DNA of 64,000 nt from Argentina anserina (lineage: Eukaryota; Streptophyta; Magnoliopsida; Rosales; Rosaceae). Under the pieces are notes generated by a model. The model had not been told where the DNA came from and ran no database searches. It saw nothing but the letters and a program-made list of their open reading frames with translations. Positions 46,937 to 58,800 of this stretch are shown one piece after another; position 1 is the stretch's first letter; each line of letters begins with the position of its first letter. Made by a program: the position numbers and the translations under genes. Location: the NCBI RefSeq assembly GCF_933775445.1, contig NC_065874.1:17007001-17071000 (forward strand). The letters run 5' to 3'.

Positions 46937-47480
46937 GCCTAACTAATACAACAAGCTGCCAACCTTTAGCAAACAGTGAAGACGGTAATGAAGATTGCTC
47001 TTCTTTCTCTTATGAAGCCCATAGTTATGAAGTAACACCAAGTCAACCAACCAGATGGGCCGACTACCAAGAAAGTCAAGACCCATTTGAATTTTGAAAA
47101 AGTCAGAGATGATTCAAGTCAAGATGGTCCAAGTTAAGTTAAAGCCGAGTCAAGATGATTTAGGCCTAGTCAAGGTTCAAGCAGAGACAAAATCAAGACT
47201 AGTCAAAGTCAACAATTCCACCGAAAGCAATAGTAAACAAACTAGTATTCATCTACAGTGAACATGTGATCGACTTTTACTATTCATCCCTTTATATTAG
47301 CTATATAAGGAACTTTTACTTGAGGTTAGTAATTTATTCCTACGACCAATGGCTAGAACTCCGTGATTGGTGATCGGAGTCCAGCGATCGAGTCCAGTAA
47401 TTGATCACTGAAGCGATGTTCCAGCAAAGTGTTATGTCTCATCAATTATCTCTCTCTCTCTCTCTCTCTCTCTAGGTAGA
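46937..47480 (+). other. Possible caulimovirid leader/promoter remnant
   Basis: A broken frame near 46950-47095 is followed by repeats of GTCAAG/AAGTCAA and a TATATAAGGAAC box at about 47302, then a CT run (47452-47475). The layout resembles the promoter-leader region of integrated plant pararetroviruses, but the assignment is tentative. Confidence 0.3.
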
Positions 47481-48640
47481 TGAGGGTAAAACAATCTCAA
47501 AGATATTAAAAACATAGTTTTTGTATAATTTTGTCAAATAGTGTTCGATACCAGTAAATTTGTCACATTTTCCATTATATCATTCAAATGGGAATGGGGA
47601 GGCCAAATTAGTATCAAATAGTCATTTTCTTGGTAATTTTAGAGTAAAAAATTCTAAGGAGTTCATTTTTTTTGAAGGAAAAAATAAAACATTTAAAAGG
47701 AGTTTTAACCAAATGAACAAAAATGGCCCCAAACTTGCCCATTTCAAAACCTATAGTCTAGTTCAACAAATTTTATACAAAATACTACACTACCCTCACA
47801 CGTTCCCAATTCCCTCACATACTCTCTCTCTCTCTCAACCCTAACCCCAACGACATTCAAACCCCAACACCGATGCCGACGACAGGATGCCTATTGCCGC
47901 TCTCTCTCTCTTCGTCCTCCTCCAACTCCAATCTTTCTCTTTTACCCATGCCGCCACTGACAGAGATCCACCTCTACCTCTGCCTCGAAGAAGACGATAA
48001 CGACGTTGTCGCCTCTTCTACCGTTGCTACTTCGATGAAGATAAGGTGACGTGTGATGTCGCCATATCTATCTTGCATGCAGTCTAAGATCGGAGGATGT
48101 GCGGCGACAGCGACGTGCGAAGCTTGGTCGCCTGTGAAACGAGCAGCGACGATGATGTTCTTGCTTGAGGAGAAGAAGATGAACAAGCACAGTGTCGCTG
48201 ACATTGAGGCAAGGTGTGCTGGCTGTTCTTGTTGCTAGCAAGGTGTTTGATGTTTTGCTTGAGTGAAATTTTTATGTTTGTGTGTGTGTGTTTTAGTTGC
48301 AATGAGAAGGTCAGAGCAATAGAGGAGGATAATGTAGCATGAAGGATGAGTTGCTTGTGGTTCCGGTTGAAATCCGACTTAATTTTGTGTTTTGTGAAAT
48401 TAATTTTGGTTGTTAACCTATTATTATTATTAGGGACAATAATTCTCTTACTGAGAGGTACACTTGTGTGGCTTGCAAGTTTTAGTTTAAAGAAACTATC
48501 GAAAGCATATGTTTTAATGGTTTTATATAAAAATTAAACTTATTAAAAAGATACCTTGTGCATCTATTAGGTTTCACTAAACTTAGTTCTCTTGGGTACT
48601 AAATAGTATTCATGCTGCAGAAGAGTCCATCCAATCTCAT
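47481..48640. other. Non-genic, weak short frames only
   Basis: Leader-like CT-rich sequence and short frames around 47870-48240 were examined. None has a recognisable domain or consistent splice structure. Confidence 0.4.
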
Positions 48641-48644
48641 TATG

Positions 48645-49290
48645 GGTTACTGGGGTCAGTAACGTGATTACTCGGAGTCAGTAATATGTTTAGTGGGTGT
48701 AAGTAACGTGATTACTGGTCTGTAATTCATAATTAGAGGGTATTGTGGGTCAATAATTTGTTATTAGGGGGTTACTGGGTGTCAATAATTTTTTATTTTG
48801 GGAGGAGGTTACTGGGTGTCAGTAATTTGTAATTGGTGGTTACTATGTGTCAATAACCCTAGACCCTAGAGCCTAAACTCTAACTAACATTGTTATGCGC
48901 TGCTTTTTTTTTTCATATGCATGTAGTGACAATGTTTAACACTTTAACCTTATAACTTTTCTAAACCCTAAACCCTTTGGAAACTCTAAAATTTAGGGTG
49001 CGTTTAGGGTTTACGGTTTAGAGTCTTTATGTTAAATCTTAAAAGCTAAACATTGTTATGTGCCCCTTTTTTTTTTTAGGGGTTACTGGGTGTCAGTAAT
49101 TTGTTATTTGAAATAATATTGTGTGTCAATAATTTGTTATTGGAGGTTACTTTGTGTCAGCAATTTGTTATTAGAGGTTACTGAGTGTCAGTAATTAGTT
49201 ATTGGGGTTACTGGGTATTAGTAATTTGTTATTTGGCGGGTAAGTGAGTGTCAATAATTTGTTATTGGAGGTTACTAGGTGTCAGTAATC
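48645..49290. repeat. Degenerate minisatellite, unit about 35-40 bp
   Basis: Units of the type GGTTACTGGGTGTCAGTAAT followed by TTGTTATTGG recur irregularly at 48645-48860 and 49080-49290, with a further copy at about 49777-49800. The two blocks are separated by a 220-bp AT-rich segment. Many units hold the small dyad TTACTG...CAGTAA. Confidence 0.75.
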
Positions 49291-49765
49291 TAAAAGATTC
49301 GAAAAAACGCTAGGTGGTATGCAGGTGGACGGTTACCTCCTAGCACCTAGACAGCTAAGCGGCCTCTTAAGCGGCGCCTAGGTGGATTCAAATTATTAAA
49401 TATTTATCTATTTTATACATGTATTTAAACTATTTATATGATTAAAAATATATAATAATGCTAAATATTAATTTTCAAAATAGTCTAAATTCAACATTAC
49501 TTAATTTCAAAGTTCATACAAATATATTAAAATAAAGATAAATTGTAAAACAAATGTAAGACAAAATCCTCCACTAACTTCTTCGGTGTCGGACTCAAAC
49601 TCACTTCCGAGTTATCATCCAAAATAAAATCATCATGATGAAGTTCATTTACTTTCACTACGTTTTAATTTTTTTATTTCTAAAAGTCCACCGATTTTGA
49701 TCGTCACAGGGAATGCTATTGACCGCTTAAGACTGCCTATGCGGCCGCTTTATAGAATAGTGCAT
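49291..49765. repeat. MITE-like insertion in the minisatellite
   Basis: A segment starting near AAACGCTAGGTGG with several CTAGG/CCTAG and GCGGC phrases, and ending in GACCGCTTAAGACTGCC...GCGGCCGC, interrupts the minisatellite, which resumes at 49770. The ends are loosely complementary, as in decayed hAT-type MITEs. No target duplication was confirmed. Confidence 0.35.
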
Positions 49766-50235
49766 GGTCATTTGTTATTGAGGGTTATTGGGTGCTAGTA
49801 ACTTTTTCCGGCGACCGGCGCTAGGAAATCGGTGGACGGAGTCAGGGGATGGTGGCCGAAGTCCGGTGATCGGAGCTCGGAATCCGGTAAGGTTCCAGCA
49901 ACGTAATCTCTTTCATCAACTTTCTCTCTCTATAAAGGTTTAGATAGATGAGGGTAAAAGATTTTAAATACAAAACAATAGTTTTTGTACTAATGTTTGG
50001 TTACATTGGGTTGAAATTGGCACATTTTGGAATTTGTCATTGAAATAACCAAAAAGAGTGCCAAATTTGTTTTTCCTTAAAAGAAACAGTTAATAGTTAG
50101 TATCCGATACAGCTTTGGGTTTGCTTATTCTCATCCTTGTTTTCCGCTAAAGTTATCCATTTGTGCTACTGTTTCCTAATCATTGTCGTGCTTTCCCTCA
50201 TTTTGTCCCCCCAGAATGATCTATTCTATGCTGTG

Positions 50236-50778
50236 TAGAAGTTGCAGTCATCTCTTTCACAAGCGATGGAAAGCTTCATGAGTATTCTAGCAACAGTGTG
50301 GAACACACTCTTTCAAGATATAAGAACTATAAGTGCAGCCTAGTTCTCTTTGAAACGGCGGTGAATGAAGAGGAGACAGAATCAGGTGACAAAGTTCTTA
50401 ATGCACTCAAGGGAAGAGTTGAAATTAGACAAACTGCGGAGAACGGGAAAAGCGTTGGATAGCTTGAGTAGGGAAGAGTTGTATGCCCTAGAGCACCAAC
50501 AGAAGTGGGCGTTAGTATCTGTTCTGAAAAAGAAGGAAGAACTACTTGTGAGGTTATTGCAAAGGTCTAAGTTGCGTGAACATCAAGCCATTCAAGAGAA
50601 GGAGATCTTGGAAAGGGGTTCAGAGGAAAAAATGAAGGAAATACCATATCTCCAACTGTTCCCAGAAAACAGTTCGGGTTTCCGCGAAAGCTCGAAAGCT
50701 GTCTCACTTTTGAATTCGTCCAACACAAGATATGGACAATGGTTTTCGTCTAGCGGTTTAGGTCATAATCACCCATAA
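50236..50778 (+). pseudogene. MADS-box gene remnant (SVP/StMADS11-like)
   Basis: At 50236-50337 the frame encodes the end of a MADS domain (VEVAVISFTSDGKLHEYSSN then TLSRYK). A different frame, 50365-50778, encodes a K-box-like coiled coil (LDSLSREELYALEHQQKWAL, VLKKKEELLVRLLQ) and a C-terminal tail of normal length. The first 45 or so residues of the MADS domain are absent, the two parts are out of frame, and the introns normally present between the I and K regions are missing. This fits a 5'-truncated processed copy. The K-box resembles the SVP/AGL24 group, judged by eye only. Confidence 0.65.
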
Positions 50779-50948
50779 CCAGTTAGGGTAGAACTCATGA
50801 AATTGTCATTCGTTTGTCTAACTAATTTGTAAGTACTCACAAAGGATTAAATCGATTCTTTCATTTATATGAACGTCGACATGATGTTTATTACTAATTG
50901 GTAATTACAATGTAAACAAATTTTCAAATTTCATTGGTTTCTCATTAA

Positions 50949-50953
50949 GCCAG
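50949..50953. repeat. Target site duplication GCCAG (left)
   Basis: Repeated at 55658-55662. Confidence 0.85.
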
Positions 50954-51340
50954 TGTTGGAAGTATGGTGGTGGTATGGTTGTTCGTAATGAAGCATGGTT
51001 TTATCTGAAGGATACAAGGCTGGTGTGGTACTCTACTATCCCTATGTTCAGCTATTCAAGGAGTGCTACTTTGTCTCTTCCAACATTACTGTTCACCGTT
51101 TATATCTTACATATATACATTACTTTACTTGTATACCTTGTTAGTTAATAGGATTTATGTCTTGTATCGCTGGTTCACTCGCTGAATGGTAGATATGTGC
51201 TTTTATGAGGAGTATGGGTGGTGGAAGTATGTTTCGACACTCCATCTCTTCTATATATAGCTTAGTGTTGTAATGTTATTTTCACCAAGAAGAAAATTGA
51301 GAAAAGCTTTCGCAAAGTTTTCTTGTTCAGTTTTTCAACA
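50954..51340 (+). repeat. 5' LTR
   Basis: 387 bp, TGTTGGAAGT to TTCAACA. TATATATAGC at about 51253 is a candidate core promoter. Confidence 0.88.
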
Positions 51341-51354
51341 TGGTATCAGAACGG
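51341..51354 (+). promoter_or_regulatory. Primer-binding site, initiator tRNA-Met-like
   Basis: TGGTATCAGAACGG directly after the LTR. Confidence 0.75.
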
Positions 51355-54273
51355 GTGTTCATGACCTGTCTCTTTTACTCTGCTTCTTTATGGTCAATTT
51401 TCGATTTCTTCATCCTTTTTAGAGGAGAAATCTGTTTAGAGGTTCTACCTCAATCATTTCTGATGTTGGAGTAAGTCTGAATCGGGTCATTATTCTGATT
51501 TCTTCTTCCTATTTTGGGGAAAAATCTGTTGAAGTTCTTTTGTATAAGACTTCTCATTTCGTTTTGGCCATTTTATGATTTGGTCTTTCCGTTTTGAAGA
51601 GAAACCTGTTGTTATTGGTCAAGTTCTGATTTTTCCATCCCATTTTGGAAAAGATATTTGTTTAGAGTTCATTACTCTTCATTTCTTCTTGGCCACTTTA
51701 TGATTTATTCTTTCCATTTTGAAGAGAAATATGTTGTCCACAGTCAAGATCTGATTTCTTCATCTTATTTTAGAGGAGAGATTTATTTAGAGGTTATATT
51801 TTAACCTCGTCATTTCTGATGTTAGAGTATCGGTGTTTTTCAGTTTCGTAGAATTGAGAACAAGAGGGTTAGTCTTCTGGGCATCTTTTTGTAGTTCCTT
51901 ATTGTTGTTTTTCAGATCTGCGATCAAGGTGGTACTTTTCGGATCTACATCTTAATATTGAGGTAGGCCAATTGATCGGTTCGATTACTCGACATCAATA
52001 TTAACCCTGTAAACATCGTTAGTAGTATAAAGTAAGAGGGTATCGTTCACAAACCGGGGATCCAGCCAGGGAAAAGAATCACAAACATTTAACAACGAAT
52101 TCATAAGAGATATAAAGATTTGATATAGGATCGGATCAAGAACATAAATAGAAAATAAAACCTAAACTATTATATACATGTGAACAACCAACCAACACAC
52201 AAACATCACCAAACAAAATGTCACAAGTAGCTTCGAAATCATAATCTCATCCTATGCAAACCTTAACGGATAAGTATTGAGTGAACAAATAACAACCTAA
52301 TGTCGAACTAGATTACTTAGCGCATCCCTAACTCGAAACATGGCATGGTAATCCTATCTTAGCACTTAGAAATTACAAGGTAACATGTCAATATCAATCT
52401 TACCACTTCATTGTTTCATCTCTTATCTAATTACTTAGTGCATCTTAATAACAAACGGATCATGGTTAATTCTTAGTGATTACTAACAAGTCAAGCATGT
52501 CACTTACTTTAACAAGTTAACAAAAAAAACACTTAAAAATCATATATGCAAAACTAACTTAGCGTCTTGAATCATATATAGTTAACGCAAAAGAAAGATA
52601 ATTGTTAAATCATTGAATTATAAACTCACAACATCTACATAGAAATCATAGAAAACAAAATCAAAACTACTTTATAACATCTTGCAAAATCGTAAACAAA
52701 AACACAACATCACACAAATTCGGAACTAGCCAAAAATAGAAACACATCACACAAAGAATCCAAACCGAAAACATAATTGAAGAAGTAATAAATTACACTC
52801 TGTAAATCTTCTTAGCGGTATCAAAATAAGGCAGCACGGCTTCAACTCGAATGACAATCCTAGGCGTAGCACTTTGGATCGGATGGAATGAAAGGAAGAT
52901 GTGTTTACGACTTGAATGGCTTTGAGGATGATGAGTAGTGTTTAAGGCATAGCTTTGGCTAGTCTTGTGAGCAAGGTTGATGATCATTTTCTGTGGAAAT
53001 GAGGTGTTATATAGAGAGGAAAAAACCCAAGGGAGGCTGGCCACAAAGTCCACAAAGTTGAAACCAAATTGGTTTAGGTTTTCTAGATTTTCTCAATTCG
53101 ACAGAGCTGACATTTGTCCATTTTTGTCACCATAACTTTCGCTAGAAAGTAGCTATTGAGGTGATTCTAATTGCATTTGAAACTACACTTCTGTATATTT
53201 TGATCCATATATCATACATTATCTGAATCATTGTGAGCTATCCAGGAGAGCCTGTCAAAGTTGGATGATCTGCATTGGCAGAATTCTGATTTTGATAAGA
53301 ATTGGACATTAATTGTATATCTTCTTTCTCCTTTAATACTAATTTTTTTTGCATGAATTTCCTCCTTTGAATTAGGAAGGCAGCAAGAATCTTAATTGTT
53401 GCAGCCTTGTTTGATTTTTCTTACCTCTTCTCATTTATTTGCTGCATGACTTCTTTGACTTTCTTATCTCTTCTAATTTATTTGCTGCATGACTTCTTTG
53501 ACATTCTTTGGTGCAAGAATTTATGGTGATTCTGATATAGATTTATGCCTCTATATATAGGAGAAACAAGGTCTCAACTTTTCCTCAAAGCCCTTGGATC
53601 AAATGCAAATCAATAGCTGAGATAATTCTACCGAGCCCACTGGACCTCTGAGTAATGATTCGGTCATATCTCCCTGCAAGAATAAGATATTGATTCGATT
53701 CCAAATCCTACAAAAACTACACTCAGACAGATTTCTATCCATATATGATACGTCTTCTAATTCGATCTGAGTTGTCCAGAGGAGCCCGTCAAAGTTATAC
53801 TACGAATTTTGACAACTTTCTGATTCTTGCATGGATTTGACTTTTAAGTGCATATCTTATTCTCTTTAATAATTCTGATTTATATGCACGAACATATCTT
53901 CATATAAACCTTGGAAATTCATCTCCAACTTGGTTTTAGAATCTAACTCCCAATAGGAAACCATCAATGCCGCACCGCCTCTCTTTATTCCTTGAACAAC
54001 TAGGATTGTTTTCATTCTCCAACATGGATTTGTCTTTCTTAATAAGAATGAGTACGTTAGAAACAAAGAAATAGGAAATGATGAATCCTACTCGAACAAG
54101 GAATCATATCTCAATAAAGATTCTTAACACTTAGCACGATTTCATCATCAATTCATTCACAATCGATATAAGCTCTACCTAGACACTTATTCATACAAAA
54201 GAAACTAAAACATACTAAATAAGAGGTAACAGAGAGTAAGAATATGACATAAACACATTAAGAACGTCACACT

Positions 54274-54717
54274 TTGTGCTCTTTTCACCAATTCATTCAT
54301 CTCAGTTGCCGATGCGCATCTCCAATGCTGACGAATCTATGTTTAGAAGTCGTGTTCGATCGCCGTGTTTGTCATCGGGTCTTCTCCAATTCATGTGGTG
54401 AACTCGAAATCCCACATATTGGTCTTTCAACGGATCAACCTCTTTCCTATGATAAGGTGTGCACGGATGCTACCATTTTGCATCCATCAACGTGGTGGTG
54501 GTGGTTGATATCTCCGCTGCATCTCTATCTGAATTCCGAGTTTCGGCTTCGACAGTCCAATCCTCGTCGGCGTCTCCAGATCTGTCTAACCAATATTTGT
54601 CATCTATTCATGGTGGTGAAGATGAGTATTCCGTGGGCTCGTGCTATTGAACAAATTTCATGGCTTTGGGTTATCTGCTGTTTGTTAGCTCAATGCAAAT
54701 TTGAATTACTCTTCTAG
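54274..54717 (+). CDS. Short frame inside the non-autonomous element (147 codons)
   Basis: An uninterrupted frame without a recognisable domain; the alternative frame 54459-54650 is also open. It sits just upstream of the phrase AGGGGGAGCAATTT, which in copia-type elements is often near the gag start or the 3' end. Probably a relic of the element's coding region rather than a gene. Confidence 0.2.
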   Translation: MCSFHQFIHLSCRCASPMLTNLCLEVVFDRRVCHRVFSNSCGELEIPHIGLSTDQPLSYDKVCTDATILHPSTWWWWLISPLHLYLNSEFRLRQSNPRRRLQICLTNICHLFMVVKMSIPWARAIEQISWLWVICCLLAQCKFELLF

Positions 54718-55299
54718 TAAGCAGGCATGGGTCATATCCCAACTTGACTTCAGGGGGAGCAATTTCAAACAAAGCAACAAATTTCAAATTTGTTGTTATT
54801 GTTGTTGGAACCATTAATCATGGGAGACCTGTGAAGTTGTGTATTCGAGGTAACAATTTAATTTGTGAATTTTCCAATGTTGGCATGTTAGTTTGTTGCT
54901 AGGTGATGCTCTTCTCTCAAGTCACTTTCGTTGTGGACTGTGCCATCATTAGTTGATGATGAAGGTTTAATTGAGATAGTTTAACAGTATCTGTTGCTAG
55001 ATAAGTTTGATCTTTGCCAATGCTCTTCATTTTTCAGCAAAGATTGAATTACAATTGCGGAGACCTGCCCAAAGTTAACTATTTTGAATATTTGAGTTGG
55101 GTTTCAAGATCAGAAATGAGGGCTTGCAAGCTGTGATAAAATCATGCTTCAACTTGCATTGCATAGCTATTAGAGATTGTGTTCTTGTTGGCATCATGGA
55201 ATATCTATTTTGTTATAATTAGCTTCTGTTGTGAACTTGTGATGAAGAATGTTTGGCAAGCTTAGTTTAAGGTATCCCTTGATCCAGCTTGAGGGGCAA

Positions 55300-55657
55300 T
55301 GTTGGATGTATGGTGGTCGTATAGTTGTACTTAATGAAGCGTGGCTTTATCTGAAGGATACAAGGATGGTGTGGTACTTTACTGTCCCTATGTTCAGCTA
55401 TTCAAGAAGTGTTGCTCTGTCTCTTCCAACATTATTGTTCACTGTTTATATCTTATATATATACATTACTTTACTTGTATACCTTGTTAGTTGATAGGAT
55501 TTATGTATTTGTACAGCTTGTTCACTCACTGAACAATAGATATGTGCTTTTATGAGGAGTATGGGTGATGGAAGTATGTTTCAACACTCCATCTCTTCTA
55601 ATGTTATTTTTCACCAAGAAGAAATTGAGAAAAGTTTTCTTGTTCAGTTTTTCAACA
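55300..55657 (+). repeat. 3' LTR
   Basis: 358 bp, TGTTGGATGT to TTCAACA, followed by GCCAG. It lacks the TATATATAGC segment found in the 5' LTR. Confidence 0.88.
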
Positions 55658-55821
55658 GCCAGCTTACCTAGTTAAATAATTTTTGATCCGTTGTTGTCAT
55701 TAACTCATTATGCATATGTACGAAGTTATCGAAGACTCTGAATCTTATGATGATCGATGTAGAACTCTGGGCTCGAGGAAACATGGTTCGAGTCCAATGC
55801 ATCTCCATCATTAGTGCATAA

Positions 55822-58800
55822 TTAACCATGCACATCATGTAAACCCAAATCCACAGTCACAATTATATACTGAAGCCTGAGAAATCCCAGGGAAGTGAAT
55901 CCTATCATCAACTTCAACGGTAAGGATTTGAGAAAGTCGTTTTCTGCGTACCGCGAGGTCAGTATGAACAAGAACATTAGCATTGCAGTTGCAGACGAAA
56001 AGAGTGCTACGCCATCGGCTATGGTAAAGTACATAAACATTTTTGCTTTCAAGAAGTTGGGCTTTCCTGTTTGATCATCTGTGCCACCCGGTATGCTAAA
56101 TGCAGCTGAAAACACTACAGTTGCAATAATAGTTGCAACGATCAAGCATGAAGTCGCTGTGTCCTTCATCCATGATTCTCCTTGACACATCAGTTTCTTG
56201 TGTTCTTCGGTGAATAGTTCTTGAGGTGTTTTTCCTTGCTTGTTTTCCATCTCTATAAACTGAGGTTGAACAATTCTTTTGACTTCCTGCGACATCACTA
56301 CATCAGACGTATAAAGAATTTCCAATTTATAAACCAAGTATTAAATATGAAAAGTATAGAATTTGTAAAATTTTCTTAGTGAACTTCCATTGCATCATTT
56401 GCTTGACATACATATATGCAATTACCTAGGAACTATGTACCTGGATCATTAATTATATTCAAATATATAAAAAGAAATAGGGTGATAGATAAGATCAAAG
56501 CATGAGATTCAAGTACCTCTGTAACGACCCCAAAATTTCGAGCTTAAAAACTCAAAATTCTAAAGTCGTTAAACACAAAATAATCTCAATAAAATCGAAA
56601 TCATTTAAGTGCACAGCGGATCATCACTGAGTTATCAATACAACTCAGAAAACCAATTATTACAACCCAAATTTGTAATTTACATTACGTAAGTTGGAAT
56701 GTAATAATCCTCACAATCTCTCACAAAATAGTCACACAAAATCCTCACACAAGCTGGAGGTAAATCACTTCAAGTTCTCTGAGCGGTCCGTCAATTCCCG
56801 CTAATCTACACCTGCGGAGTCATCCACTACACCATCGAATTGGTGCACCGGGATTGTAAACACAAACCCGGTAAGCTTTACAGCTCGTATGAGTAAAATC
56901 AAAATATAATTCGCATATCAAAATATACGAAAAATCACAAAACAACAAATATAAAATGCCCTCATGAGTCACTCGTCAGCCCATCTGGTTGACCCAAAGA
57001 AATATGAAATAAAACGTTCATGAGGAAATTAGGTAACCCTTCTGGTTACCCAATGCATTTATAATACGGGTACCAAGAACGCTGGTACACATCTGTTACC
57101 CCTCTCGTAATACACCGTTGATATTGGATAGCCACCCGCTACCCAACATCCAAAATACACCGAGTACCCATGAGCAGATAACCACCCGTTACCTCGCATG
57201 CAGTACTAAGGCAGACAGACTAGAGCTCTAACTGTATCGTAACTTTCGCCCGGCCAAAGGCTAGGTTCCGACTTGCCAAACACGTACAATAATCTCACAT
57301 CATATTGTACCAATCACGTCCGAAGACAAATCAACATTTTAACAATCTCAATGTTAAAAATCACGTACAATAATCTCACATCATATTGTACCAAAAATCT
57401 GGTCCGAAGACAATTCACATTTTAACAATCTCAATGTTAAAAATTACGTACAATAATCTCACATCATATTGTACGTTTTAAAACTTTCACGATATAACCA
57501 CAATAAAATCATAACAGTATATTATATAGCAAACTATATATATTCGTATTTATTTACCATTTATACAATATATACATAGTCCACTATATCCTATACATAT
57601 CATATTTCATAAACACCTGAAAATTACGTACGATAATCTCACATCATATCGTTCCATTTGAATCACATACACATGCCAAATTTTTCTGTCACTGAAATGA
57701 CTATTTTTAATGAATTAATAACAGTACATAATTTAATGAACTATATATATATATATATGTACTTATTACCATTATACTGTATATATGTAGTCCACTAAAT
57801 TATATACATGTTGTAATTCATTTAATAAACACACTTGCAAAATGTTGAATCACCACGAGGGTAGATTCGTAATTCAATGAGATTTTACTCACCTTATCGA
57901 CTCGAGCGTAATTCCACAATTCCCGATGATATTCCTTTCCTCGATTTAATGATCACCTTGAACAGATAAGAAAAGAATTTATAATCGTTTCGTAACCTTT
58001 AAATGCCGAAACAGTAATAATCGGTTACTGTTCAGCAATTTTCGGTTTTACGAAGTTACTGTTCAGTGGTACTATTCACTCTTACTATTCCCGGATACTG
58101 TACAAATATGCAATTAATACGTATTTCTGTACGTATAAATATTATATACGTAGTTCTGTACGTATAAATACTATATGCATATTTCTGTACGTATAAATAT
58201 TATATACGTATTTCTGTACGTATAAATATAAATACGTATTTCTGTACGTATAAATATTAATACGTATTTCTGTACGTATAAATATTAATACGTATTTCTG
58301 TACGTATAAATATTAATACGTATTTCTGTACGTATACGTACGATTTAAATGTAAATACAAATTCAGTAAATAAAATTTACTAAATTACCCTTTTACAAAA
58401 TTACTTTTTACATTTACTGAAAGTAATTTATATTTACATTTACCGTAGGTAAAATTTAATTACATTTACCGTAGTAAATAAAAATTACATTTACATTTAC
58501 CGTACACAGTAAATTACCAAAATACCCTTCTGTCAAAACCGTTCCCACCGCCGCACGTGGCGGCGCGTGTGGCACACGCGCCACCTCCGGCGGGCCGCGC
58601 GTGGGGCCCACGCGCCGAGGCTAACCACGGCGCGTAGCACGCCACCGCTACCTCAAATCTCTCCTACTTTCTCCCTCCGCCCTTCCCACGGCCTCACGCC
58701 ACCCCTAGGCTACTGCACGTGCTCACACGCGCCGCCTAAGGCGGCGGTGATCCACCCTCCTCCTCTTCCTCCGATCTCCACCAAAAATCAACCCAAATTC

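Larger units (their letters stand above)
50954..55657 (+). mobile_element. Non-autonomous LTR retrotransposon, older insertion
   Basis: LTRs at 50954-51340 and 55300-55657 begin TGTTGGA and end TTTTTCAACA. They are flanked by GCCAG duplications. A primer site TGGTATCAGAACGG begins at 51341, and GAGGGGCAA precedes the 3' LTR. The LTRs differ at about one position in nine over the first 90 bp, plus a ~29-bp length difference, so the element is old. The 4-kb interior has no reverse transcriptase or integrase. It contains internally repeated blocks (51410-51800; 53095-53290 resembling 53690-53830), a possible nested piece with long minus-strand composition (51990-54270), and a short frame at 54274-54717. 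Length and LTR size suggest a copia-derived non-autonomous element. Confidence 0.85.

Noticed and set aside
47974..48302. Cys-rich or Ser-rich short frames on both strands
   Set aside because: No homologous family, no splice-consistent extension, near simple-sequence leaders.
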